A stretch of DNA of 48,308 nucleotides, taken from NCBI GenBank assembly GCA_937139475.1, contig CAKZQF010000144.1, positions 1 to 48,308 of the forward strand, read 5' to 3'. Positions 17,797-26,352 of this stretch are shown in pieces. Under the pieces are notes generated by a model. It made no database searches and had not been told where the DNA came from. It worked only from the letters and a program-made list of their open reading frames with translations. Numbering within the stretch: position 1 is the stretch's first letter; every line of letters begins with the position of its first letter. This stretch comes from an uncultured Gammaproteobacteria bacterium (GTDB taxonomy: Bacteria > Pseudomonadota > Gammaproteobacteria > Enterobacterales > Psychrobiaceae). Made by a program: the position numbers and the translations under genes.

Positions 17797-19108
17797 TGTC
17801 ACCTCCATTGCTAATCAGCGCAAGTTATTGCTGCTTGCTATACCGATGATTTTGTCAAATATTACCACTCCGCTGTTGGGAATGGTTGATACCGCGGTTA
17901 TCGGCCATCTAGAGCACGCCTATTATTTAGGCGGCATTGCCGTCGGTAGTATGATTATTAGTATCATCTTTTGGCTTGCCGGTTTTCTCCGAATGTCGAC
18001 CACGGGGGTTGTGGCGCAAAGTGTTGGTAATCAAGACAATCAACAGGCTTGGCGCTACTTTTTCCATTCGCTCATTATAGCGCTAGTCTTAGCTTTTGGA
18101 TTGATACTATTACAAACGCCATTAATTAGCGGAATTTTCTCATTAATTGATGCAAGTGATGAGGTTATCTACTATGCCGATGAGTATTTTTCGATACGAA
18201 TTTACTCTGCTCCAGCGGCGCTGGCAAATTTAGTCTTTCTTGGATTTTTTGTTGCCAGGCAACAAGTTAAATGGGTTGTTTATCAACTCTTTACAATCAA
18301 TGTAATTAACATCGCACTCGATTTGTTTTTTGTATTAGGGCTTGAGTGGGGAGTCGCTGGCGCAGCATTGGCTTCTGTTATTGCTGACTATTGTGGCTCA
18401 TTATTGTTGATTATTGTGTTAATGCCAGAGCTCAAGAGACTCGAGTTAGGTGTATTAACTAAACCTCACGCTGCCCTTTTTTCTCGTTTGTTTAGTTTAA
18501 ACCGCGATATATTTATTCGCTCTTTGGCGCTGCAGGGCTGTCTCGCTTTTGTCACCATTAAAGGTGCTGAGCTAGGTGACGTTACGGTAGCGGCTAATGC
18601 GATCTTGTTAAACCTATTTATGTTCGCGTCCTATGGTTTGGATGGTTTTGCCTATGCCGCTGAGTCGCTAGTTGGGGAAGCCAAAGGTGCAGGCAATAAA
18701 GAGCGCTTGCACGAAGTTGTCGTTAGTAGTGGGATTTTTAGTGGCATCGTTGGTGGTGCATTCGCGCTCGTTCTTTTTGCTTGGGGAGATCGGTGGATTA
18801 TGTTTTTAACCGATATTGTTGCTGTTCAAGAGATGGCATTTAGCTATTTGCCTTGGCTTGTCGCGATATGTGCAATTGGTTGGGTGACATTCTTAATGGA
18901 TGGGGTTTATATTGGTTTAACCCGGGGACGAGAAATGCGTAATTCGATGTTGCTATCTGCTGGCGTATTTTTTGCTGTTTGGTTTGTCGCGCAACAACTA
19001 AATAATCATGGTTTGTGGCTTGCTTTATTATGCTTTATGGCCTGCAGGGGACTGAGCTTAAGCCTAAATTATTTCAGGCTTCATCAGCGTTCACAGCTTA
19101 CCCGTTAG
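17789..19108 (+). CDS. dinF: MATE-family efflux protein, DinF-type
   Basis: A 439-residue, 12-helix MATE transporter. The N-terminus NQRKLLLLAIPMILSNITTPLLGMVDTAVIGHL closely follows the DinF pattern (given here in words: a basic residue, then the first helix with PMILSN and VDTAVIGHL). It exports drugs or oxidised metabolites using an ion gradient. The start is GTG at 17789; the next ATG, at 17846, would cut off the conserved basic lead of helix 1. No LexA box was found upstream, although the E. coli gene lies in the lexA operon. Its 3' end overlaps the convergent DUF962 gene by 18 bp. Confidence 0.87.
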   Translation: MNIVTSIANQRKLLLLAIPMILSNITTPLLGMVDTAVIGHLEHAYYLGGIAVGSMIISIIFWLAGFLRMSTTGVVAQSVGNQDNQQAWRYFFHSLIIALVLAFGLILLQTPLISGIFSLIDASDEVIYYADEYFSIRIYSAPAALANLVFLGFFVARQQVKWVVYQLFTINVINIALDLFFVLGLEWGVAGAALASVIADYCGSLLLIIVLMPELKRLELGVLTKPHAALFSRLFSLNRDIFIRSLALQGCLAFVTIKGAELGDVTVAANAILLNLFMFASYGLDGFAYAAESLVGEAKGAGNKERLHEVVVSSGIFSGIVGGAFALVLFAWGDRWIMFLTDIVAVQEMAFSYLPWLVAICAIGWVTFLMDGVYIGLTRGREMRNSMLLSAGVFFAVWFVAQQLNNHGLWLALLCFMACRGLSLSLNYFRLHQRSQLTR

Positions 19109-19390
19109 CATTTGCCAAAACATTTTCCAGTCACCCATTAAACTCCAAAGTGGATAGGTAAAAGTGGCTGGTCTGTTTTTTTCAAAGACAAAATGGCCAA
19201 CCCAGGCAAAGCCGTAGCCAATCAGCGGTAATGCCAACAGAAGCAGGTATTGTGATTTGATGATCGCTAGCGTCAGCACGATAAGGACTAACAAGCTGCC
19301 AACAAAATGTAAATTTCGACAGGTTTTATTGCGGTGTTGAGTCAAATAAAAAGGATAGAACTCTTTAAAAGAATGATAGTTATCTTTCAT
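19091..19390 (-). CDS. DUF962 / Mpo1-like membrane protein
   Basis: A 99-residue protein with the DUF962 pattern: SFKEFYPFYLTQHRN near the start, two central hydrophobic helices, GHFVFEKNRPATF, and WSLMGDW near the end. Yeast Mpo1 of this family is an Fe-dependent dioxygenase in alpha-oxidation of 2-hydroxy fatty acids; His in HRN, HF and GHF could be ligands. The ATG at 19390 has a GGAG site and is preferred over 19429. A MITE lies 25 bp upstream of the start, between this gene and fre. Confidence 0.8.
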   Translation of the reverse strand: MKDNYHSFKEFYPFYLTQHRNKTCRNLHFVGSLLVLIVLTLAIIKSQYLLLLALPLIGYGFAWVGHFVFEKNRPATFTYPLWSLMGDWKMFWQMLTGKL

Positions 19391-19414
19391 TTGACTCTCC
19401 ACGTGAAGGTGATT

Positions 19415-19576
19415 ATACCAATTGCACAAATTAACTGATCATTTTTCATGTGCTAAACGAATGATAGCTACGTTATTTATTTTCTATGTAGAATAACTAC
19501 ATACGTAAATAAATGCCTTGCTATAATCCGTTTATCAACACTACAAAATAGGTCACTTTATTAATGCAATTGGTAT
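19415..19576. mobile_element. MITE-like element, copy 1
   Basis: Bounded by ATACCAATTGCA... and ...TGCAATTGGTAT (terminal inverted repeats of at least 12 bp, continuing imperfectly with CTGATCA / GGTCACTT). It is about 162 bp long with no ORF, and has an internal palindrome (ATGTAG/CTACAT nested in ATTTATT/AAATAAAT). It resembles the element at 43051-43210 in ends, length and internal blocks when read in reverse. The right end touches the fre stop codon. Confidence 0.82.
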
Positions 19577-20277
19577 TATTTCAAATAGGGCAAAGCATCG
19601 CCGTGCATATTTTCAATTTTCATGCCTTTTGTCAGGAAGATATCGCGAATTGCGCCAACCATTTCAAAGCGTCCTGCGGCATAAATTTCAAAGTCACCTA
19701 AATCACTATGATTAGCGAGTACCGCGGTGTGGACCTGACCTTTAGCCCCCTGCCAATCAGCAGGAACCTCTTCTACGACAGGAACAAAGGTGATATTGGC
19801 GTTGCTAGTCGCTATTTCTGACATCTCGTCAAATGCATACATATGGCTAGCATCTTTACAGCCCCAATAAACGGTGATTTGGCGCTGATCATTATCGGCG
19901 ATCAACTGGCGAACGATTGAGCGTACATAGCTAAAGCCTGTTCCGCCAGCGATCAAAATAATTGGGCGCTGGTTGCTGTTATCTAGCTGTGCTTCACCGT
20001 GAGGAGCCAAGATTTCTATTTTACCGTCGCGCTTCATGCGCTCAATAACTTGCATCGGGTAACTGTGAACTTCGGATGCTCCAATATGTAGTTCAAGCAA
20101 ATCCCCATCTGCAGGCGAGCTGGCAATAGAGAACGGACGCTTGTCATCCTCTGACATTTTTACCATCAGGTATTGGCCCGCTTCAAAAGTGATTTTTCGT
20201 TCTGGACGTAATACGACGTGATAAACAGAGTCGTTAAGTGCTTCTAAGCGCTCAACGCTACATTGAATTTGGGACAT
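19576..20277 (-). CDS. fre: NAD(P)H-flavin reductase Fre
   Basis: A 233-residue LuxG/Fre-type enzyme that reduces free flavins with NAD(P)H. The flavin-binding motif RPFS is at 47-50 and the nicotinamide-binding GGTGFSYVRS at 111-120; the C-terminal segment has YAAGRFEMVGAIRDIF. Family length is normal. The upstream gene on the same strand is ubiD (145-bp gap), a frequent pairing in gammaproteobacteria. The TAA stop is directly followed by a MITE end, so the insertion spared the frame. Confidence 0.95.
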   Translation of the reverse strand: MSQIQCSVERLEALNDSVYHVVLRPERKITFEAGQYLMVKMSEDDKRPFSIASSPADGDLLELHIGASEVHSYPMQVIERMKRDGKIEILAPHGEAQLDNSNQRPIILIAGGTGFSYVRSIVRQLIADNDQRQITVYWGCKDASHMYAFDEMSEIATSNANITFVPVVEEVPADWQGAKGQVHTAVLANHSDLGDFEIYAAGRFEMVGAIRDIFLTKGMKIENMHGDALPYLK

Positions 20278-20421
20278 TAAATTACCTTTACTAAAATATT
20301 GGATTAATCAGTATGCCCAAACGACTTAAAGGTGTTTGTTTGCGTGTTTAGGCATATATTGCTAAGAGTATCTTAAATTAGCTGCTAATAGAATTTTAGC
20401 AACTAATTAATTTGTTCTACT

Positions 20422-21894
20422 TTATTGTTCGAAAATGGCCAAATCATCCCAAATATCATCGACACGATCTTTAATCTCTTGGCTCATGATAATTGGCTCT
20501 CCCCACTCTCGCGTTGTTTCACCTTCCCACTTATTGGTGGCATCCATTCCCATTTTTGAACCCAAACCAGCAACAGGTGAAGCGAAGTCCAGGTAATCAA
20601 TGGGGGTATTTTCAATAAGTGTTGTATCTCGCGCTGGATCCATGCGTGTGGTAATCGCCCAAATCACATCATCCCAGCTGCGCGCATTCACATCATCATC
20701 ACAAACAATGACAAACTTGGTATACATGAATTGGCGTAAGAATGACCATACCCCCATCATCACCCGCTTGGCATGTCCGGGATATTGTTTCTTAATGGTG
20801 ACGACTGCCATGCGGTATGAACAACCTTCTGGTGGCAGGTAGAAATCAACGATTTCAGGGAATTGTTTTTTTAAGATCGGCACAAAAACTTCATTGAGCG
20901 CGACCCCTAGAATTGCTGGTTCATCAGGTGGGCGCCCGGTGTACGTACTGTGGTAAATAGGATCTTTACGGTGGGTCATATGAGTCACCGTAAACACGGG
21001 AAACTCTTCTACCTCATTATAGTAGCCAGTATGGTCTCCATAAGGTCCTTCGGGGGCCATTTCTCCTGGCTCGAGGTATCCTTCCAACACATATTCTGCG
21101 CTGGCAGGCACCTCCAAATCATTACTCAGACACTTTACCACCTCACTGCGACTGCCACGTAAAAGCCCGGCAAAAGCATACTCAGATAATGTATCAGGGA
21201 CAGGGGTAACCGCACCGATAATTGTTGCCGGGTCGGCTCCGATAATAACAGAGACTGGGTAGCGCTCCCCTGGATTGGTTTGTTGGAATTCCTGATAGTC
21301 TAAGGCACCACCGCGATGGGACAACCAACGCATGATTAATTTATTTTTAGCTAATAACTGTTGACGATAAATACCTAAGTTTTGACGTTCCTTGTGTGGA
21401 CCACGCGTAACGGTTAATCCCCAGCTGACTAAAGGGGCAACATCGCCAGGCCAACAATGTTGAATTGGTAATTTAGTCAAATCAACATCATCGCCTTCGT
21501 AAACAACATCTTGACATGGTGCTTTACGCAGTCGCTTCGTTGGCATGTTAAGCACCTGCTTATACATTGGCAGCTTATCCCACGCGTCTTTTATTCCTTT
21601 AGGTGGTTCCGGCTCTTTAAGTTGTGCCATTAACTCACCCACTTCACGTAGTGCTGATGCATCTGTTTGGCCCATTGCCAATGCAACACGTTCGGGAGTC
21701 CCAAACAAGTTGGCAAGTACAGGCGTGGTGTAGCCCTTAGGATTTTCGAATAATAGTGCCGGTCCCTTGGCGCGCAAGGTGCGGTCGCCAATTTCTGTCA
21801 TTTCCAAAAAAGGGTCTATTTCTTGTTTGATACGCTTTAGCTGACCAAGCTTTTCTAGTTGGTCAATAAAGTCTCTCAGATCGTTATATTTCAT
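20422..21894 (-). CDS. ubiD: 3-octaprenyl-4-hydroxybenzoate decarboxylase UbiD
   Basis: A 490-residue prenylated-FMN-dependent decarboxylase of the ubiquinone pathway. Recognisable family stretches are [18 protein letters not shown] at the start, the NLGIYRQQ loop, the [11 protein letters not shown] segment that carries the key Glu, and [11 protein letters not shown]. Length matches E. coli UbiD. It follows a pathway theme in this window with ubiC and ubiA, although in a separate operon, upstream of fre. Confidence 0.97.
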   Translation of the reverse strand: MKYNDLRDFIDQLEKLGQLKRIKQEIDPFLEMTEIGDRTLRAKGPALLFENPKGYTTPVLANLFGTPERVALAMGQTDASALREVGELMAQLKEPEPPKGIKDAWDKLPMYKQVLNMPTKRLRKAPCQDVVYEGDDVDLTKLPIQHCWPGDVAPLVSWGLTVTRGPHKERQNLGIYRQQLLAKNKLIMRWLSHRGGALDYQEFQQTNPGERYPVSVIIGADPATIIGAVTPVPDTLSEYAFAGLLRGSRSEVVKCLSNDLEVPASAEYVLEGYLEPGEMAPEGPYGDHTGYYNEVEEFPVFTVTHMTHRKDPIYHSTYTGRPPDEPAILGVALNEVFVPILKKQFPEIVDFYLPPEGCSYRMAVVTIKKQYPGHAKRVMMGVWSFLRQFMYTKFVIVCDDDVNARSWDDVIWAITTRMDPARDTTLIENTPIDYLDFASPVAGLGSKMGMDATNKWEGETTREWGEPIIMSQEIKDRVDDIWDDLAIFEQ

Positions 21895-22242
21895 GGCTTT
21901 TATAGGACTTGGATGCTTAGATTGAAGCTATTGTAGCAAACACTAATCAAGCGACCAAATGTTCTCTATCGCGATAAAAACGCTCAGCTGTCGCTTTGAA
22001 TTTTTAACTCTGCTTTTGTCATTGAAAATTGATAACGTGGAATGGTCAGAGATAATTAAACACACTCCTATTTGGAGCTGGGGATAGGATTACTGCACCT
22101 AGTCTACATTCATAGCAAAGACCGCACTGTGAAGCTTGGGACGATTGTCATTCCACCCATTGCCCGGTGTATGGACTCCTTAGTGGTGTATTGATAGCGC
22201 GCTGCCTTGGTATGCTGCGCGCCATTAAGATCTTAATGAAGG
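21895..22242. other. Gene-free stretch between dsbD 3' end and ubiD 5' end
   Basis: No ORF or RNA recognised in these 348 bases; the ubiD promoter should be at the right side of its start. Near dsbD there is a GCGCGC...GCGCGC inverted repeat (about 22197-22221) directly followed by the 16-bp perfect palindrome CATTAAGATCTTAATG (22223-22238). Together they may form the dsbD transcript end, but no T-tract follows. Confidence 0.45.
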
Positions 22243-24006
22243 CTAATTGATTTGATCTAAGGTTTTTTTAAACTGTTGCGGGTTTTGGAAGCCAACGACG
22301 CGCAAGTGTTTCTGCTCAACGCCTTGAGGGTTGAACATAACAATGGTTGGCAGGCCCAGTACCCGCATCTTATCTTGTAGTGCAATATCCAGTTCGTCAT
22401 TCGCCGTTACGTCGCTTTGAATTAATACCATGTTATCAAGCATTGGTTTAATTAAAGGATCAGAAAAGGTTTTATGCTCAAAGTCTTTACAGGCAATACA
22501 CCAGTCGGCATAGAAATCCAACATTACAGACTTTCCGGCTGATTTGGCAATAGCAAGTTGCTGATCAAGCTCGTCAATCCCCTTTACCTGAATAAACTTG
22601 ACCGCTTGTTGTTCAATTTGCTGACTTTGAGTTTGCTCTACTCCTAACCATGGCTTTAGCGCAAATAAGGTTGCCGCAATAAGTAATACTTGCGCTATAA
22701 GCTGGCGGATACTTTTGGCCGTGCTATTAACGGTTTCACCATTGTGATGAAGTAAGTAGCCCGCAAATGCGATAGCTAAAATTGCCCAACTTAAGTTGAC
22801 CCAAATGTCCTCAACGAAGCGCCCAAGTAGCACAATCACAACTGACAATAGCATGAAACCAAAGATGCCTTTAATGACTTCCATCCATGCTCCTGCCTTA
22901 GGCAATAATTTTCCACCAGAGATTCCCATCAATAACAGTGGGACCCCCATCCCTAGCGAAAGGATGTAAAGTGTTAAACCGCCTAAGACCAGGTCGCCTG
23001 TTTGTGCAACGTAGATAAGGGCGCCAGAAAGCGGGGCGGTAGTGCAGGGGGAGGCAACTAAGCCCGAGATCATTCCCATCACAAATACACTGGTATAGTG
23101 TCCACCCTTTTGCTTGTTTGATAAGCCATTAAGCTTTTCCTGCCATGCACTAGGCAGCTGAAAATTAAATACGCCAAACATTGATAATGCGAGGATTGAG
23201 AAAAGTACCGCCAGTGAACCTAATACAATCGGGTGTTGGAAGTATGCTTGAAATTGCAGACCCAATGATGCGACAACAAGTCCTAACGCCGAGTAGGTTA
23301 ACGCCATACCTTGTACATAGGTGAACGATAGTGCAAAAGCTTGCTTAGTTGAAAGCTTCTTTCCTGCGCCGACAATGATGCCGGATAAAATCGGGTACAT
23401 TGGGAATACGCAGGGAGTGAACGCTAACCCAATGCCTAATCCAAAGAAAATGATTAGCGTGATTAGCATTGAATCGTTGGTCAGTAATCCTGCTAGTGTG
23501 TCCTGCTCTGTCGACACGATAGGGGCTGATATACCTGCTGTAGCACTACTAATGGTCGTAGCAAGGTTAGGATCAAAAAAGAGCACTTTTTTCCCGGGTG
23601 GGTAGCATAACCCGGCATCGGCACAACCTTGGTAGGCTAAGGTAATTTCATGCTCTTGGGTGGGATTATTGACAGTAAAGCTGAATTCAACACTATCATA
23701 GTAAACTTCTTGTTCGCCAAAGTAGTCGTCAAAATGCGCTTTGCCTTGCGGTAAATTAATATTGCTAAAATCAGTAGTGGCACTGCTTAGCTTAAATTTT
23801 TCTTTGTATAAATAATAGCCGCTTGCATTGGTCCAGCGTATGACGATTTGGTTGCCTTGCTGCTCAAAGTTAAATTGAAATGCCTCTTGTTCAGGCAAGA
23901 ATTTAGGCTGCTGGCCAAAGAGGCTATCAAGAGAGTAGGCTGAGACATTGCTATAAAACGTGGTGCTAGCAATTAACAACAATAAACAAGTAATTAATTT
24001 TTTCAT
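22243..24006 (-). CDS. dsbD: Thiol:disulfide interchange protein DsbD
   Basis: A 587-residue inner-membrane protein carrying electrons from cytoplasmic thioredoxin to periplasmic DsbC/DsbG and CcmG. A signal peptide comes first, then the alpha domain with Cys128/Cys134 (GCADAGLCYPP). An eight-helix membrane domain follows, with redox cysteines in FTPCVFPMYP and VASPCTTAPLSG, and a thioredoxin-like C-terminal domain with YADWCIACKDFE. All three cysteine pairs are intact. Its start overlaps the cutA stop by 4 bp, so cutA-dsbD is one operon. Confidence 0.97.
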   Translation of the reverse strand: MKKLITCLLLLIASTTFYSNVSAYSLDSLFGQQPKFLPEQEAFQFNFEQQGNQIVIRWTNASGYYLYKEKFKLSSATTDFSNINLPQGKAHFDDYFGEQEVYYDSVEFSFTVNNPTQEHEITLAYQGCADAGLCYPPGKKVLFFDPNLATTISSATAGISAPIVSTEQDTLAGLLTNDSMLITLIIFFGLGIGLAFTPCVFPMYPILSGIIVGAGKKLSTKQAFALSFTYVQGMALTYSALGLVVASLGLQFQAYFQHPIVLGSLAVLFSILALSMFGVFNFQLPSAWQEKLNGLSNKQKGGHYTSVFVMGMISGLVASPCTTAPLSGALIYVAQTGDLVLGGLTLYILSLGMGVPLLLMGISGGKLLPKAGAWMEVIKGIFGFMLLSVVIVLLGRFVEDIWVNLSWAILAIAFAGYLLHHNGETVNSTAKSIRQLIAQVLLIAATLFALKPWLGVEQTQSQQIEQQAVKFIQVKGIDELDQQLAIAKSAGKSVMLDFYADWCIACKDFEHKTFSDPLIKPMLDNMVLIQSDVTANDELDIALQDKMRVLGLPTIVMFNPQGVEQKHLRVVGFQNPQQFKKTLDQIN

Positions 24007-24326
24007 AAGGCTTTGGTGCTTTCTTTAATCCAGTCTAAATAAGGTTGATGACCGCTTATAATTGGTAATGCAATGATCTCTGGAACATCATAAGGGTGTA
24101 GCTCTAAGAGTTTGTCCTCAACCAGTGAATATAGTTCCATTGTCGTTTTAATTTGTAATTGAAATTCTGTGTCCTGCTCTACGTTACCTTGCCAATGGTA
24201 TATAGACGCTACAGCGGGCAAGATGTTAACACAAGCGGCAAGCTTGGACGTAATTAAAGCGTCAGCTATTGTGGCCGCCACTTCTTGTTCTGGGCAGTTG
24301 CAATTTATTTGAATGGTTTGAGTCAT
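24003..24326 (-). CDS. cutA: Divalent-cation tolerance protein CutA
   Basis: A 107-residue trimeric PII-like protein. Family signatures are CNCPEQEVA, ALITSKLAACVNILP, SIYHWQGNV and the C-terminal YDVPEIIALPI...YLDWI. Its biochemical role is uncertain; it was linked to copper tolerance together with dsbD, which it adjoins in E. coli too. It is first gene of the cutA-dsbD operon with a 4-bp overlap. Confidence 0.95.
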   Translation of the reverse strand: MTQTIQINCNCPEQEVAATIADALITSKLAACVNILPAVASIYHWQGNVEQDTEFQLQIKTTMELYSLVEDKLLELHPYDVPEIIALPIISGHQPYLDWIKESTKAL

Positions 24327-24480
24327 CGTTAGCCCTTTGCCACAATTATTTACATTTAAGTCGCGTAATTATTCTACCGACCAATTGAATTTTATCATTC
24401 TACCCCAATAATATACCCATACTACGTGAAATTCAGGTTTCAGCATTGTTTAAGCTAATTACGCTAACCAAGAGGTCCTT

Positions 24481-24972
24481 ATGGTTTTTGCTCTATTTCT
24501 AATTTTTATTGTTGTGCCGATTGTTGAGATCTCTATTCTAATTCAAGTTGGCGAGCAACTGGGTGTTGTCACGACAGTGGCGCTAGTTATTTTAACCGCA
24601 GCGATTGGTGCATCACTTGTGCGAAGTCAAGGGTTGCAAACATTAATGGCTGCACAGCAAAAGATTCAACAAGGTCAGCAACCGGCGCAGGAGGTTGTCG
24701 AAGGTGTTATGTTAGCTATTGCTGGGGTTTTACTGGTCACTCCAGGCTTTGCGACTGATATCCTTGGTCTACTTGTATTGACTCCATTTACCCGTAAGCC
24801 AATTGCTAACTACTTCTTATCAAAGCTGATTGTTAAGGGGATGAGCGGTGGACAACCATTTGATGCAGGTTTTGGGCAGCAGCGCCGCGATAACGAAGAT
24901 ATCATTGACGGAGAATTTACCAATAAAGATCATGAACATCATATTGAGCATGATGAAGATAAAAAACCGTAA
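24481..24972 (+). CDS. fxsA: FxsA family membrane protein
   Basis: A 163-residue protein with N-terminal membrane segments (ALFLIFIVVPIVEISILI), the conserved GASLVRSQGLQTL loop, GVLLVTPGFATDILGLLVLTP, and a charged His/Asp/Glu-rich tail. FxsA overproduction suppresses F exclusion of phage T7; the native role is unclear. In E. coli it lies between cutA/dsbD and groES/groEL. Here the same order is kept, but a 10-kb block separates it from groES. Confidence 0.93.
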   Translation: MVFALFLIFIVVPIVEISILIQVGEQLGVVTTVALVILTAAIGASLVRSQGLQTLMAAQQKIQQGQQPAQEVVEGVMLAIAGVLLVTPGFATDILGLLVLTPFTRKPIANYFLSKLIVKGMSGGQPFDAGFGQQRRDNEDIIDGEFTNKDHEHHIEHDEDKKP

Positions 24973-25046
24973 ACTTGATTTAGGTAGCTATTTATCGCCA
25001 TAGAATGAGATAAGCTGTCTCTCAATTAATTTTTCTAGGGTTGAGT

Positions 25047-25829
25047 ATGTTTAAATCTGTTCTATTGCTTGGTGCTATTGTTTTTAGTGCCACATCATGG
25101 GCAACATCGTCGCTTTGTACTGATGATAATGAAAATTGCACTTTCGTTTTAGCAAGTGAAAGTTCGCTATCTCATGTTGTAAATCAGCAGCGTGCGCAAA
25201 CCCGCCTGACTCCCTATTCTACGTTTAAGATAGCCAATGCGTTGATTGGCCTTGAGCGTGGTGTTATTAAACATACCAAACAAACATTGAGCTTTGATAA
25301 AAGTAAATATATACCACAGGCGTGGTGGCCGCCCGTATGGAAGTTGCCGCGTTACGACTTAAATGGCGCATTTAAGTATTCGATGGTTTCAGTGTTTCGC
25401 CAGCTCGCTGTCGATATTGGTCAACCTGCGATGGCACAGCAGGTTAAACGGTTGAATTATGGCAATGGCGATATTTCATCTGGCTTAGATAGTTTTTGGC
25501 TTGGCGGCAGCTTGCAGATATCCGCACTCGAGCAAATTAAATTCTTACAAGGTGTTTATCACAACACGTTCAACCTCAAACCTAGTTCACTTGCTGCCCT
25601 AAAGGAAATCATGCTGATGGAGGAAACACAAGACTATAAGATATACGCTAAAACTGGTGCAGGGAAGCTTGAAAACAAGTCAATGCTCGGTTGGTACGTC
25701 GGATTTGTGGAGACTGAACAAGGGGTTCATTTCTTTTCAGCAAATATAACGGCACCAACTTATGCCCAGGTAAAGACGCGGCGTGTAGAGATGGTGATGG
25801 CACATCTAAGAAAGCAAGGGGTGCTTTAA
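25047..25829 (+). CDS. Class D (OXA-type) beta-lactamase
   Basis: A 260-residue precursor with a signal peptide (to about ATSWATS, residue 20). All class D motifs are present: STFK (58-61, with nucleophile Ser58 and the lysine that becomes carbamylated), S-M-V (112-114), YGN (138-140), Trp151 in the FWLGGSL segment that normally shields the carbamate, and KTG (202-204). It should hydrolyse beta-lactams in the periplasm; the spectrum cannot be read from sequence. The ATG at 25047 has an AGGG site six bases upstream; a TTG two codons earlier is less likely. No integron or IS surrounds it, so it looks like a resident chromosomal gene. Confidence 0.93.
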   Translation: MFKSVLLLGAIVFSATSWATSSLCTDDNENCTFVLASESSLSHVVNQQRAQTRLTPYSTFKIANALIGLERGVIKHTKQTLSFDKSKYIPQAWWPPVWKLPRYDLNGAFKYSMVSVFRQLAVDIGQPAMAQQVKRLNYGNGDISSGLDSFWLGGSLQISALEQIKFLQGVYHNTFNLKPSSLAALKEIMLMEETQDYKIYAKTGAGKLENKSMLGWYVGFVETEQGVHFFSANITAPTYAQVKTRRVEMVMAHLRKQGVL

Positions 25830-25854
25830 CCGTATACACCAGTTACCCGTTAGT

Positions 25855-26334
25855 TTACTGATTTGTGGTGCGTTTTATTTTTAATTTATCAAAATTATCA
25901 TATAACGCATCGTGCGCATCTTTCCCGGTTGAGTCTGTTCGTTGATGATAATCACTAATCCAGCCGATTAGCATCTCTAGATTGGCGTCTTGAGCTTCTT
26001 TTGTTGGGTATTTATGTGATTCCCATGGACGATTCTTAGCATTCTCGACGCATTTATTGCTGTCGAGACTAAGGTAAATCATTTCATTGGCTTGGGGGAC
26101 CGTTAGCTCAAGCAAATCACCGTAGCAGCCTTCAATAATCCAAGCATCATGTTGACCGATAAAAGTATTTATTTGTATCAAGGCTTCCGCTAAAGGGGTT
26201 CTCACTGGCGGTGTTGTCGGTTGCCACGCCAAGACATCAAGGTCGAGGTGAGCAAGCCCATGTTCATTGACAAGTTGTTGAGCCAGCGTAGATTTTCCTG
26301 AACCCGAATTACCAAAAATGAGTACTTTTCTCAC
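25855..26334 (-). CDS. P-loop kinase-like protein (adenylate kinase/FlaR type)
   Basis: A 159-residue protein with a Walker A motif GNSGSGKST (8-16), a short second strand with LDLDVLAW, and an ASP-rich helix end near the C-terminus. It resembles the small P-loop family annotated as adenylate-kinase-like or DNA topology modulation protein FlaR, likely a nucleotide or small-molecule kinase. The substrate is unknown. It starts 18 bp downstream of the transporter stop on the same strand and may be its operon partner. Confidence 0.8.
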   Translation of the reverse strand: MRKVLIFGNSGSGKSTLAQQLVNEHGLAHLDLDVLAWQPTTPPVRTPLAEALIQINTFIGQHDAWIIEGCYGDLLELTVPQANEMIYLSLDSNKCVENAKNRPWESHKYPTKEAQDANLEMLIGWISDYHQRTDSTGKDAHDALYDNFDKLKIKRTTNQ

Positions 26335-26352
26335 ACCAACTCCTTAAGTGTA

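Noticed and set aside
24973..25046. Integron or IS origin for the OXA-type gene
   Set aside because: No IS end, transposase or attC-like element lies on either side, and base composition does not stand out.
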